Shown here in pieces: positions 34,701-44,737 of a stretch of DNA of 64,000 bases (positions within the stretch are counted from its first letter, which is position 1; every line of letters begins with the position of its first letter). Position numbers and translations under genes: made by a program. The DNA is from Pararge aegeria (taxonomy: Eukaryota; Arthropoda; Insecta; Lepidoptera; Nymphalidae). The stretch covers positions 7,013,501 to 7,077,500 of the forward strand of contig NC_053204.1 of NCBI RefSeq assembly GCF_905163445.1, given 5' to 3'. The notes beneath the pieces were generated by a model. That model did not search any database and was not told the origin of the DNA. It saw only the letters and a program-made list of their open reading frames with translations.

Positions 34701-37700
34701 CTATGGTTTACTCAAAAACTATTAGGTTTTCGGTTTCACAGATAGGTCTCAGAGACAGTACTTAATGTCTGAAGCTCTGAAGCCGGGAAGTATTATTTCT
34801 GTTTTCATTCACACATTATATATCTTCCTATATTTGTATTTAAGTGTCTATTTTATAGTAAAACCAAACCGAATTTTGCTGTACTTCAGAACTAAATTAA
34901 AAAGTCAAAGTCAAAAATATCTTTATTCAAGTAGGCTCATAGGTGGCACTTTTGATGCGTACATAAGAATTACACGGTAGTGAGATGATGGCGATAACCA
35001 CATTCGTAAACTTAAATCTAAAGTTACGAGGGTTCCAAACGCGTCCTGGTCTAAGAAGAAGCCCACAACAAACTTAGCAGGGTGTTTTTTTTTTGTTATC
35101 ACCATCTCACAATGTCATTTTAAATTATTAGAAGAGCAACCTGGTTAGAGCAATAATTTACACCCAAGCTTTTTTATCGATTACGTAGTCCTTTATACTA
35201 TAATAGGACTTTTCTATAAGCTTACGTTTAATACAAACTAAACTTTTTAAGAGACATCTCCAAGATGTCAATTGGTTAATATAATGATAATGGTTCCTTT
35301 ATCCATAATATATCATGGAATTTTGATAACAAACGCATCTATCAATCTTGTAGGAAAAAAATGAATGTAGCTTACCTGCGCCAAGTTGACACTCTCCCTG
35401 TAACCCAATGCAACAATCTCATCGAATGCAAACAGCAAATTGAACGCCTGGTTTAGAACTTCCGCTTCAGTCAGCTGGGTACAGTACTCTGGTACCTGCA
35501 ACATAGTGATCCCATCAATAACATAAATAGCATACATATTAACATAGCCTATTGGTCTTTTTTAAGTAATGCAATTTTAAATTATTTTTATTTTACTTTA
35601 ATATTATTTTAAATAAATAGATGTAAATAAAGATATATACTCAATCATTTATTCTTTTTTTTATTTTTTTAAATTATTAACAATGCTTAAAAATAAAATA
35701 CAAAACTCTATTAAAAATTTATAAAAAAATTCCGGTCTCCCCTCAGAATGAGATGGGTTTAGGCTAGGCATTGTTTTCCTTGACCATAACGAAAGTTGAA
35801 TTTTTTTATTTTAAACATTCTTCTTATTCTTTTGTGTGATTGATTTCTGATTTGATGGCTTTTCGTAGTGCCAAATCAGAACAATAATAAATAAATATAA
35901 ATATACTACACACATCGCCATCTAGCCCGAAAGTAAGCGTAGCTTGTGTTATGGGCACTAAGATAGCTGATGAATATTTTTTTATGAATATAATACACAT
36001 AAATACTTATAATATACAGATAAACACCCAGACACTGAAAAACATTCATGTTCATCACACAAACATTTTCAGTTGTGGGAATCGAACCCACGACCTTGGA
36101 CTCAGAAAGCAGGGTCGCTGCCCACTGCGCCACTCGGCCGTCGTACAATGTACTTTGCCAGAGTCGAGAGTTTGCCAGATTTTAAACATTCTGAACACAC
36201 TAGTTTTGTCACATGTAAGGATTAAAAAAGGATTGTTAAATTTGAAAAGAAAAAAGAGTGTATAAGGACAAACTTGAATAAAACATTACCACTCTGCTGA
36301 ATAAACGCAGTGTCTCCAAATCCTCCAGAATATTACTGGCTTTTGTTGTTATCAGCAACATGTATAGCTTGTCCAAAGGCTGATACACATATCTGGAAGG
36401 AAAATACACACAATAAAAAAAGGACAAAACAATAAATAGAAAGAGATAGCTATATGGAATATAAAGAGGCAGCAAAATTGTATATGCTGTTGTAATTGCA
36501 TTTCTATGTTATAGGCTTCTTGTGGTATTCAATTATTAAAAAAAAAAATATTCTGCATGGATGAGTTTCTTTATTCCACCATAATTTCTAAATACAGTGT
36601 AAACTCTATGTAACAACACTGAAGGGACTGTGTGCTTTATGGCGTTATAAAGAGTTGTTGTTAAATGGAGAGAAGAAAAATCAGAATTAGAAAAAGGAAA
36701 AGTTTATTTCAGACAAGTGTTTACAGTTTCAAAGTTTGTGAACAACTAAGAATAAGAAAACATATAGATAATCCACGACTCCTACTTATTAGTCATGGTC
36801 AACAACAGTCTACACATGCAAGCAATCCCAATTTGTAAACAAAAGAACAAATTTCCTAGAAAGTTTGTATGGACGATGCTGACAGTCGAGTTTATTTCGG
36901 GCTAGGATAATAAAGCGACAAAAAAAACGTACACAGCTTCAGTTTTTTCAGTTTGCGTCAGTTTTTAGTAATTTATTACTCAATTGTTGTTGCTATTGAG
37001 GGTGGGTGTAATGCTATGTAGAGTGTATCATTGTATGTAGGACAAGCTAAACCAACATAAACCAATTAATTTCGACGCTTTAGGGAGTTTGTCGCTAAAT
37101 CGAGGGACGTTACATGGAGTTTACACTGTATCTTAAAAGATTTGGATGTATGGAGTACTGTTGGAATTCTTAATTCAATCTAATTATTGATTTGAAGATT
37201 AAGAGATTGAAGATTTTGATAATGACTTGAAGTTATCTTTAGGTTATTACTAGGTGTAGTAGTTACATTAAACCCATTTCCCCAATTTCTATTCTGCTTA
37301 TTCCAGCAACACTAAACCTATACGTATTTTTGGTAGTGGAGACGACATAAGCTTTACTTTCAGACAGTTGAACAAACCCCTGCACTCACCTCTATATTTT
37401 CAAAGTTATGTGCATTATTAATTTAAGCAATCAATTATCACGTGCTTAAATAGTAAAGGAAAACAAAATGAGGAAACTTGCATGCTTGCGTTTTCTCCAT
37501 TATGTTCACATAGACGTGTGAAGGTCCCCAATCCAGTTTGTTTATGAGGTGGAGTACACCCTTCTCATTCAGAGAGTAGACCTGTGCTCTGTAGTGGGCT
37601 AGTGATAAGTTGATGATAAAATCAATTTACTTAACTTTTATCAAGCCAAAAAATCTCTTGGATCTTAGACTTGAAAGTTATTTAGCTTACCTCACAGATT

Positions 37701-38086
37701 CAGTTTCCACAAACGTGTGCTGTCGGCCACCCGTCATCAGTTTAGGGAAGGCAGTTAATAGCCCCTCAATACGTGCCTTCGTCATTTCAACGAATTGTCT
37801 TGACACCAGGGCTAAAAGTGCATATCATCAAGTTAAGTTTACAGCAGACAAAAACGGGTGTTTTTAATGATACATATGACATATATGAATACTTCTTACC
37901 TTTCCCCGATTTCGTACATACTGTTGCTGCTATGAGAACCTAAAATATATCAAAACATTAAAATTAAAATGTAAGAAGCCGAAATTTTAAGTTCTCAGTT
38001 AATTGGTTAAGTACATCTATAAATCACTAAAAAATGTCCACAGTATAACGAAAAGCAAACGCGTTAGAGAATTAAATATTTACCAT
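21624..38086 (-). CDS. deltaCOP: Coatomer subunit delta (delta-COP, archain), complete, 15 exons
   Basis: Exons on the minus strand: 38086-38084, 37939-37900, 37811-37691, 36392-36290, 35495-35376, 33769-33710, 32319-32208, 29390-29303, 28153-28001, 27276-27200, 25878-25790, 24986-24845, 23345-23234, 22593-22471, 21792-21624 (stop TAA). All junctions are GT-AG and keep frame; the sum is 1512 bases, 503 residues, against about 511 in human. Delta-COP is part of the COPI F-subcomplex that coats Golgi-to-ER vesicles. Residues 1-140 form the longin-like N-domain (VLIAATVCTKSGK, SRQFVEMTKARIEGLL, LETLRLFSRV, FAFDEIVALGYRE). Residues 150-260 are a charged linker. From about 267 to the end is the mu-homology domain that binds cargo and tethers (LQTHPNVDKEAFRS pattern, DVGVLKWRL, NCWPSEGTGGGCDVNIEYDL, PNDFFPLSVTWTS, ending DKYEIV). 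The start Met is alone in its exon, followed by GTAAAT. Introns hold most of the repeats between 21.8 and 38 kb. Confidence 0.97.
23476..24700. repeat. 44-bp minisatellite with 175-bp higher-order period
   Basis: About 28 tandem units of cgtactaaacttgcataaaa + gacacttgcgacctgtatac + gaga. Variants differ at the middle: cttgcgacct, cttctgaatt, and a shorter aataacttgagacct form. The short form recurs at 23761, 23936 and 24111, exactly 175 bases apart, with the same variants between, so four-unit blocks were copied together. It fills the delta-COP intron between exons 12 and 13. Confidence 0.97.
25058..25200. mobile_element. Fold-back MITE (tacctacacttggatat family)
   Basis: Both arms carry acttggatat and gcattttaaatttata; the element matches the ends of the element at 43393-43593 (tgtttttacctacacttgga). 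It lies in a delta-COP intron. Confidence 0.6.
25398..25600 (-). mobile_element. SINE family A
   Basis: Reverse-strand copy: aatcgccatctagccccaaa, ttgtgttatgggtactaaga, ccagttgtgggaatcga and ctgcgccactcggccgtc. It sits in the delta-COP intron between exons 11 and 12. Confidence 0.85.
25960..26350. repeat. Compound fold-back element (cagtggcgtgca family)
   Basis: Segments around 26040-26110 are repeated inverted at 26190-26250 (aaggataggcattgtaagag), with a second nested inverted pair around gaccaacggacagacagcc / gtccgttggtcacaatgcta. The outer part matches the MITE at 53491-53699 (cagggtatgcagattatat). Confidence 0.7.
26480..27020 (+). repeat. Dispersed element, family X (gaccgacacg)
   Basis: Markers: aaaataatattgaagaatgc, acaaccctattgtagataaa, gacggacacgcgcatagta, ctacgctacgcgaagcg, ttggcgtttcggtttcacag. 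Ends approach a short inverted repeat (caatgtgtaa...tttacacgtc). Other copies: 34395-34830, 41270-41660, 42895-43770. Confidence 0.7.
28281..28760 (+). mobile_element. Two SINE family A copies head to tail
   Basis: Units at about 28281-28495 and 28496-28760 each have a tRNA-like head (ggccgaytggcgcagt, ggttcgattcccacaactgg). The first has lost the last part of its tail; the second ends in poly-A of about 28 bases. Confidence 0.85.
28797..28848. repeat. Hairpin at the poly-A end of a SINE
   Basis: ttggctgttttt at 28797 pairs with aaaaacagccaa at about 28837, with T-rich and A-rich runs between, giving a long AT hairpin in delta-COP intron 8. Confidence 0.8.
29715..30070 (-). mobile_element. 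RTE-type LINE 3' end
   Basis: The minus strand encodes RHRTKVTDIAFRVSILKWQ, WAGHVCRRTDGRWSRKVL and RPRVGKRSVGRPPTRW, the C-terminus of an RTE-clade ORF, then a shift and the terminus. The plus-strand edge reads gtccactgctggacatagg. Confidence 0.85.
30375..30520 (+). mobile_element. LINE 3' UTR with stem-loop (gataaggccgcc family)
   Basis: The conserved hairpin cagagatcgctttttagcga + taaggccgcc is followed by a T-rich 3' end and aataaaacc. Other copies: 33275-33440 (-), 42100-42720 (-), 47395-47525 (-), 57885-58010 (+). Confidence 0.75.
31290..32215. repeat. Degenerate tandem array next to delta-COP exon 7
   Basis: Units contain ggggatgaaatwagtaactt and tttttcgtagtggatgaaa; at the right end they have an exact 80-bp period (aactta at 31961, 32041, 32121, 32201). 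Left units (31535-31760) are variants with gcaccgtgggtgaaaaataa. The rightmost unit contains the exon 7 splice donor. Confidence 0.85.
32588..33030 (-). mobile_element. Non-autonomous Helitron
   Basis: On the minus strand it runs TCCCTACTAATATTATAAAT to GGGCAACAGCTAG. It is flanked by T/A dinucleotides as expected, in the delta-COP intron between exons 6 and 7. Confidence 0.75.
33275..33440 (-). mobile_element. LINE 3' UTR (gataaggccgcc family)
   Basis: Read on the minus strand it has the same stem-loop; on the plus strand gaatgaatacacttttattg at one end and ggcggccttatcgctatata then ctgccaggcaacc at the other. Confidence 0.75.
33900..34335. mobile_element. hAT-like MITE with 8-bp target duplication
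   Basis: The 30-bp ends are inverted repeats with one mismatch (tatggagggtagaggta, then ggagagtcatct). They are flanked by an exact 8-bp direct repeat gtaatatt at 33892-33899 and 34336-34343. Eight-base duplications are typical of the hAT superfamily. It lies between delta-COP exons 5 and 6. Confidence 0.88.
34395..34830 (+). repeat. Dispersed element, family X
   Basis: Copy with acaacgtgtaaaagaattac, aaaagaccgacacgcctata, ctacgctacgcgacgcgta and ctattaggttttcggtttca; collinear with 26480-27020. Confidence 0.75.
34915..35290 (-). mobile_element. CR1-like LINE 3' end
   Basis: The minus strand encodes the RT terminus (LDILEMSLKKF-type reading) and the 3' UTR (gatggtgataacaaaa, gggcttcttcttagaccagg). 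It sits upstream of exon 5 in sense with delta-COP. Confidence 0.8.
35895..36142 (-). mobile_element. SINE family A, full length
   Basis: Tail catcgccatctagcccgaaa to head ctgcgccactcggccgtcgt, with the intact tRNA-like B box (gggaatcgaacccac). Confidence 0.9.
36595..37128. mobile_element. Tc1/pogo-like MITE
   Basis: Ends are cagtgtaaactctatgtaac and its inverted partner gttacatggagtttacactg, flanked by TA on both sides. No transposase frame. It lies in delta-COP intron 3. Confidence 0.8.
38084..38086 (-). other. deltaCOP: ATG-only first coding exon of delta-COP
   Basis: AAAATG is followed at once by GTAAAT on the minus strand. The next exon begins GTTCTCATAGC, so the start codon is formed entirely by exon 1, followed by Val2. 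No alternative ATG in frame precedes exon 2. Confidence 0.8.
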
Positions 38087-38404
38087 TTTAAATTAAACAC
38101 TATCTATCAAGATATTCACAGAATATTACGATTTTTTAACACTTTATTACATTTGATAGCCTACGACAAGCTAGATGACGTGTTGACAAAATACATGACT
38201 TTGACGTTTAAATAGGGTTGGTCCATTTGTCCAATTTAAAAAGCCATAAAACCAAAATTAATTTAATTAATTTAATTAATTTAAACAACCAGTCAAAATA
38301 TTTAAAATCTTCAAACAAGTGTTAACTGCAATCATCCTCAACGAAATCTGCAAGATTAACTAAAACAATGATAATTTTCTTCGAAAAAGAACAGGACATT
38401 TTCA

Positions 38405-38600
38405 TTTCATCTTATATCTTTAAACGAGCAATTCTTGAATAATTGGAATCTCGGAATCGGCTCCAACGATTTTCATAAAAGTTAGTATACAGGGGGTTTC
38501 GGGGGCGATAAATCGATCTAGCTAGGATTAATTTTTAGAAAATCTTATTTTATTTGTGTTAACCGATTTGGTGCTACGAAGTTGCACGGGTCAGCTAGTA
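38405..38600 (+). repeat. Dispersed repeat (cgagcaattctt family)
   Basis: Copy of 18215-18445, ending gcacgggtcagctagtatta. It separates the delta-COP start from the candidate gene at 38715. Confidence 0.65.
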
Positions 38601-38714
38601 TTATAAATAAACGGTATGGTATTTATTTTTTTTACCGGTTGGTCTATACTCTATGATTGATAGCGATTGGGTTATGCGATTGGTACTTTCTTGGCAGCTG
38701 CAATCGTAATAAAA

Positions 38715-40890
38715 ATGTCAGTATTGTCAGAAAGCAAGTAAGCACATTGTGTTCAATTCGTTACAAGATTAAATATCTCCGTATATTCTTGCGCTAATAG
38801 TGATAATTGTCGTCGAGTTCAATGCCGCTCCAATGATGGAGTCATTCATCTGAGCCAGATAGAGTTCTATGGAATACAGCTTCAATAGACAGTCTGCTAC
38901 ATACATTTGTAAGTTAAACTTGGCTCTTTTACTTTAACAGTTTAGTGATATGCTCGATATATTTGCGGATATGCATTGTTATCGATATCCAGACGTTGTT
39001 TTAGCTAAGGTCAGTTATTTCGTTTGCATTCAATCAATTAAATTCATGCCTGATAGTTTGTAATTCAAATGTCTACAAATCCTTTTTAGAAGTATATCTG
39101 AACTAAAATAGAAGTAGAAGGTTTCTCATTCGTATATTTAATGGTAGTTCTAGTGGTTTTCCGTATAATTTAGTAGTTTTTATCTAAGTAGCATACTATA
39201 AAGTCTGGTTATAGATATTTATAGTTAGATTAATCTTTGTCTGTACTAATTATGTGTATTAAACTTATTTATAACTAACTATCATAAATTTAGCGACTCA
39301 TTACTGATAAGGCTAATGGCATAAACTTTGTATTCAAAATAAATCAGTCTTATATAAAGGTATGTACAAGGTAGTAAATGTTTTCATACAATTATTAATA
39401 TCTTCAGTAAAATTCTATTAGCTAAGTATAGCTATGTAATTAATCTAAAAGAACTTGGTATGAGTTTCAACAATAAGGTTAAATTATTATTTTAGTTTTG
39501 TTGTCAGTACCACTCATGGGTAATTTTAACCTCCAATCTTTGCATCATAAATCAGAATGTTTTATAAGACGGAAAATTGATTCTAAAATTAAATAGGTAT
39601 TATACTTTATAGTTATTAAATTCATTAGTATCCCTTTTACTACTATCCGTAGTACCAAACACGGCACATAATATTTAATTTAAATGATGTTGTTAAAAAC
39701 ACAATAAACAAAATATGGAGGATTTAATAATAATTATCAGAAAGTTACAGTTCCTATCATTGAAACTAACAACTTTTGTTATACAACTTTTCAAAATTCA
39801 ATAATAATTTATCTCATACAAAAAAATTAATAAATCATTATAATTTTTGTAAAGTGACATACACATTTTGCAAACTAAACAGTTGCAAGCATGCAATTCA
39901 TTAGATTAGGAAGTAGAGTATCTATGTATAATATTGATAATTTATTATTTCACAAACTATTGAGTTAAACAGAAAGTCCTTGAAACAAAGTTTTTAGTTT
40001 TAATGTAAACAACTACAGGCAGAGAGCTTTCTGGTATTTTTTTTAACCTTGTATAAATAAAGCTAGTTTGTAAGGGGGTAAACCAGTTGTATAATAGTTT
40101 TTGTAACTATCCACAACTATTTTCTGAGATTATTCATTTAGAGAAACTGTACAGAGTTGTAATAAATAAATGTCCGGGGACAACCACAACTTCAGCTGTC
40201 TTTTGTGTTGTGTTTGTCACAGATAATAAAGGCAATAACAAAAAAGGTCTTAGATAATATTAAACCAAATAATTCACACAACATCAAACATCCAAGTGTA
40301 AATGCAAGTTAAATTTAAAATAATTGGGGTTTCAATTTTTTTTAATTATTTATCAATAATCTAAATAGAGCATTAGTGATACTTTAAAGGTTTGTGTCTT
40401 ATTACCCCCTTTAAATCAAGCCTTATATACATTTTGTTTATTCGTTTAATCTGTTGGACATATTCACAGTCCGCAGTTAAGAAGTATGTATAGCAATGAA
40501 GAAATGCGATGCCTGCCGTAACCGTTCCGATCGGGGGGCTCCGGACCAGCCGGGGGATGACCGGGACCCCCTCCTAAACACTCCTACCATCTTGCAGGAG
40601 GAGCCCCACAATTTACCTAACTTAGTAAGACTTGTGACATTTTAATTGTAGTTAGAACATTTTATTTCCCACACCACACCCTTAGAGTAGATAGCCGCAC
40701 TAATTTTATTTTTCTCAATGCATTTTGTTACTTTTGTAGTTGAATTTCTTTGCATCAAAAGTTTGTAAAAATATTTTCCCAAATGTATATTCATCGTTGT
40801 TGCTTAAATCAACTTTGATTTCTTATATATCTTTAAGTTGTTATGCAGGAGTACCATCCTCCATCTCCATCAGATGTTCTCAAAACTTGA
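38715..40890 (+). CDS. Candidate small spliced gene, function unknown
   Basis: A possible model: exon 38715-38737 (ATG, donor GTAAGC), exon 38946-39009 (donor GTCAGT) and exon 40849-40890 (acceptor TTATGCAG, stop TGA). It keeps frame and gives about 42 residues, with MLDIFADMHCYRYPDVVLAK in the second exon. The second exon is the strongest part. Further exons may be missing. Other acceptors near 40470 also fit. It starts 630 bases from the delta-COP ATG on the opposite strand, so a shared bidirectional promoter is possible. I do not recognise the protein. Confidence 0.3.
39010..40480. other. AT-rich unique sequence, no gene seen
   Basis: No recognised repeat and no convincing exon. It would be an intron if the candidate gene at 38715 is real. 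Confidence 0.5.
40496..40645 (+). CDS. Short GC-rich ORF, 49 residues, unknown
   Basis: An ATG frame encodes MKKCDACRNRSDRGAPDQ and then a Pro/Asp-rich middle, ending NLVRLVTF. The 100 bases at 40510-40610 are far more GC-rich than the flanks. It could be an exon, a repeat fragment or chance. A splice acceptor (tattcacag) ends near 40470. Confidence 0.25.
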   Translation: MKKCDACRNRSDRGAPDQPGDDRDPLLNTPTILQEEPHNLPNLVRLVTF

Positions 40891-41269
40891 GCAGGTTATT
40901 CAATTAATTTGGCTGATGCTAACTTTGTAAGTTTTTTTTTCTGGACCTTTCAATCGTTTTTACTTACTATCTGTAGCGAGTCTGAAAAATCCATTTTAAA
41001 AATACATGTAATGTATGGAAATCTGAATAATACATTTTAATATATGGACATGTGTCATGTGTTAGATTAAAGTCATAAGATTGGCCAGAACCCTAAACTA
41101 TTTCTCAGTTAAAAGATAAAACAAGACCCCATTAATGTGAATGTGAATTTTCACAAGGTCCTAGGATTTATTATTTTTTTTGTGACCCGCACTAGGCCCT
41201 TGTAGGAGACCCGTGTCCTGTAGAGAGCCAGTAATCGGTTGATATACAATGTGTAAATGAAAACCAAAA

Positions 41270-41660
41270 TAATACTTCAGAGGCTATAGAGGAACATTAT
41301 TTACTTTGAAACCGAAACGCTAATACTTTTAGAGTAAACCATAGCCGTAGTTTTTACTGAAACATTAGTATGTATCCGATTTCTTTCAGTTTCAGTTTCT
41401 TTTTCAGTGAAATTAAGTGACTCCTGTCACTTTATTAGGTAAGCGTCGCGTCGCGTAGCGTAAGTACTATGCTACGTGTCGGTTTTTATCTTCATTAGGG
41501 TTGTCATAAGTAAACAGGTAGAATGTTTTGTATTAGTTTGTATGGAAAAATAAATATGCTTCTTTTTATTTAATATTTCTACATGGTGATTCGTTATGAA
41601 ATATAAGTATGCATCCTTCAACAGTATTTCGTAATTCCGTTACACGTTGCATAATAATAA
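41270..41660 (-). repeat. Dispersed element, family X
   Basis: Reverse-strand copy: gaaaccgaaacgctaatact, gtgactcctgtcactttatt, cgcgtcgcgtagcgtaagta and ttccgttacacgttgcata at the end. Confidence 0.75.
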
Positions 41661-42099
41661 AAATAACAATTGTTAACCTATATTTTCTTTACTTTAGTAT
41701 GTGATAAAGGTGCTTCTTTTAACTTATGCTACAATTTTTTTAATCTGCTTATAACCCTGTGCCATCACAACGTCACCTAATTTTGCACCCCACAGCCCGT
41801 AAACAGGCCTGATTGTAAAGCTATGAAGTCTCACCCACCCTCACGCCTATGATCCGAAAGAGGGGTTATTTTCCCAGCAGCGCGAATGAAATCCAAGAAA
41901 AACTAACAATTCAAAGAGCACACTATTTCAGTGTAAAATATGCGATGTCACCAGTTACCAAGAACTCCTAATTACATAACTCCTAATAACTTTAGACATC
42001 CTTTATAAAGCCATTGCAAAAGTGACGTTAATCTCTTTATTGCAAAGTGTAAACTATGTTTGACTTGACTGATATAAAAGAGTTTGATAAGCACAGGCT

Positions 42100-42720
42100 T
42101 TTTTATTTATTTATTTATTTAACTCTTTATTTGTACACCACAATGAAGTTAGGAAAATAAAAAAAAAACAAAAGAAATACAAAGACAGAAGTAGAATACA
42201 AAAGGCGGCCTTATCGCTAAGTAGCGATCTCTGCCAGGCAACCTTTGGATTAGGACAAGATGAGAGAGAGCGGACAGGTGGTGTAAAATTATTATAAACG
42301 TACATTCAAATAGCTAAATACAAATACATAAACAAAATTGCACAAATAAGAAAAATATAATAAATAAATATAAAATAATAAACTAATATATACTCAATCA
42401 TACACATATATGAACATATAGATAATAAAAATAAACATAATCAAGGTATAATAAATGTCGTCATTATAGTGCAAGATAATATGCTTTCACCGCGTTTTTA
42501 AATGTTTCAAGCGATTTTGCCTCACGTATATTTAGTGGGAGCGCATTCCACAACTCAATAGCTTGCACTGTAAACGAGAGTTTATAGAACTTCGTCTTGT
42601 GCTTCGTCTTGTGCTTTTTGCAGATTAAAATAGATAACGCACTTAGATAAAAGCTGTGGGCTAATGAATGACACATCCATGAAAACCTACGTAGAAGTGT
42701 CTTATCTACACTCCATTAGA
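42100..42720 (-). mobile_element. LINE 3' end with RT-ORF tail
   Basis: The minus strand encodes KLSFTVQAIELWNALPL and then NIREAKSLETFKNAVKAYYL before a stop at 42464, the usual C-terminus of a CR1/jockey-group reverse transcriptase. The 3' UTR carries the ggcggccttatcgctaagta stem-loop and ends at about 42100. Confidence 0.8.
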
Positions 42721-43118
42721 AAAAAAATTGGTGTTTTTTTTTATTTCGCCTGTGTCCTGTAGCAGAGGTTTTTTTTCTCCAGGGTTGGCATAAACAGAAG
42801 CAGATCTAAAAATCCCGCTGCTATACAGGTTAAACATTTTTTACGGTTGGTAATGTTTTGCGGGTGTATGAAGTGCACGCCACTGCCCAGCAGACTGTCA
42901 ACACGTGTAACAGAGTAACGAAATAATATTGAAGGATGCAGAAGTATATTAATTCAAAAAAAGCATAATATTAATTTTTCCATACATACAATATTTTTTT
43001 TTGAAGTATCTACTTATTACAACCCTATTTAAGATAGAAGACCGACACGCACATAGTACCTACGCTACGCGACGCGTTCCTTATAACACAGTGTCATTTT
43101 TTTTTTCTCTATTTTTAT

Positions 43119-43378
43119 GACGGCCGACTGGCGCAGTTGGCAGCGACCCTGCTTTCTAAGTCCAAGGCCGTGGGTTCGATTCCCACAACTGGAAAATGTT
43201 TGTGTGATGAGCATTAAGTGTTTTTCAGTGTCTGGGTGTTTATATGTATTTTATAAGTATTTATGTATATATAATTCATAAAAATATTCATCAGTCATCT
43301 TAGTACCCATAACACAAGCTACGCTTACTTTGGGGCTAGATGGCGATGTGTGTATTGTCGTAGTATATTTATTTATTT
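43119..43378 (+). mobile_element. SINE family A, full length
   Basis: Head acggccgactggcgcagttg with ggttcgattcccacaactgg, tail ggggctagatggcgatgtgt and tattgtcgtagtatattta. Confidence 0.92.
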
Positions 43379-43392
43379 ATTAATTTTTATTA

Positions 43393-43593
43393 GTGTTTTT
43401 ACCTACACTTGGAGGAATTATCAATTTTATAAATTTAAAATGCATATAATAATAATTTCGCAATCGATAGGATTTGAACCTACGACTCTCTGGCAATCGT
43501 ATCCTGAGCGCTTTCTCCAATTAAGCTAAGCAATCCTGTCGGTTCCGAAATTATTTTTATATGCATTTTAAATTTATAAAACAATTAATTTTA
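43393..43593. mobile_element. MITE carrying a tRNA-like core
   Basis: Arms caattttataaatttaaaat + gcatat and atatgcattttaaatttata are inverted repeats (left about 43420-43450, right about 43556-43590). The core 43448-43536, read on the minus strand, has a D-arm-like ttagcttaattggagaaagc and a B-box-like gtaggttcaaatcctatc. The acceptor arms do not pair well, so it is a tRNA relic, not an intact tRNA gene. Confidence 0.65.
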
Positions 43594-44737
43594 ATTTTGT
43601 ATGTGATGTTAGGACTGTATCTGATTTATTTCAGTAAAAACTTTGGCAGTGATTTACTCAAAAACTATTAGGTTTTCGGTTTCACAGTTAAGTCTTAAAG
43701 ACAGTACACAATGTACCTCTAAATCCTGTGAAGTATCATTTCAGTTTTCATTTACACGTTGAATAATGTCCCTGTGGTTGATAATAACGTCGATTTAACT
43801 TCGCTACAAAATATCTTATTAATGTGGAGCATTACAATGTGTTTTGGGTTCAAGGCGGAGGCCCTGAAATAAATGACAGGCTGTTAGAACTCCAATTATA
43901 TCTTAAACACTTGTTGTGTCGCACATATATTTAGTTCTCAACGAATATTTGTTACTAAACTGCTTGTAAACAAGCAGTGAGTCGCGACTTCGACCGTAGT
44001 TCTTAGAACCTTTAAAGTCAAAAAAAGTATTTTAGAATCAAAACTTTAACAGTTTACGTAGCGCACGCAGCGTAAGCTCTCAAAAAAACCCCCACTTTTT
44101 AAGAATTTACCAAATCGTACCAGTAGTTCCTGAGATCATCGCGTTCAAGTAAACAAACAAACTCTTCAGCTATGTATATTAGTTTTTAAATATTATATTA
44201 TCATTTACCGGCCCACTACAGAGAAAAGAATGAGAATGTACAAGAGTTAAGACCGTAGTCCACCACGCTGGCCAAGCGCGCATTGGTAGACTTGACACGC
44301 TTTTGTGAATGAACGAATAAATACACTTCTATTGTACTCCAATAAAATGTATTAAAACACAATAGAGCAAGCGGTTACAATTCCGTGAGCACATAAAAGT
44401 AGGCATAAAGGTTTCCACACGATTTTTTCCCTCGCCGTTAAAGCAAGCAAAATCTAAAAAAAAAAATTAAATTAAAAACGGAGAAGTGCGTGTCGACGTT
44501 CGAACTCGTTCCCCCTCGAAAGGGAGGGAAAAACTATATTCATTAGGCTCACACAGCTTATATTATTTCATTATAAACATTTTAATTAACCACGGGTCTC
44601 CTCTCAGAACGAGAAGGCCGTAGTACCACTCTGGCAAAGTGAGGACTTATTAGACTTCACACGCCTTTGAGAACATTATGGATAACTCTGAGGCATGCAG
44701 TTTTCCTCGCGATGTTTTTATGATAATAAATATTCTA

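Larger units (their letters stand above)
42895..43770 (+). repeat. Dispersed element, family X, split by two insertions
   Basis: The left half (42895-43095; cgtgtaacagagtaacgaaa, accgacacgcacatagtacc) and right half (43595-43770; gtgatgttaggactgtatct, attaggttttcggtttcaca) are collinear with 34395-34830. Between them lie a SINE and a MITE. Confidence 0.8.

Noticed and set aside
43448..43536. Intact tRNA gene on the minus strand
   Set aside because: D-arm and T-arm motifs are visible but the 7-base acceptor strands do not pair and the anticodon stem is poor; it sits inside an inverted-repeat element.
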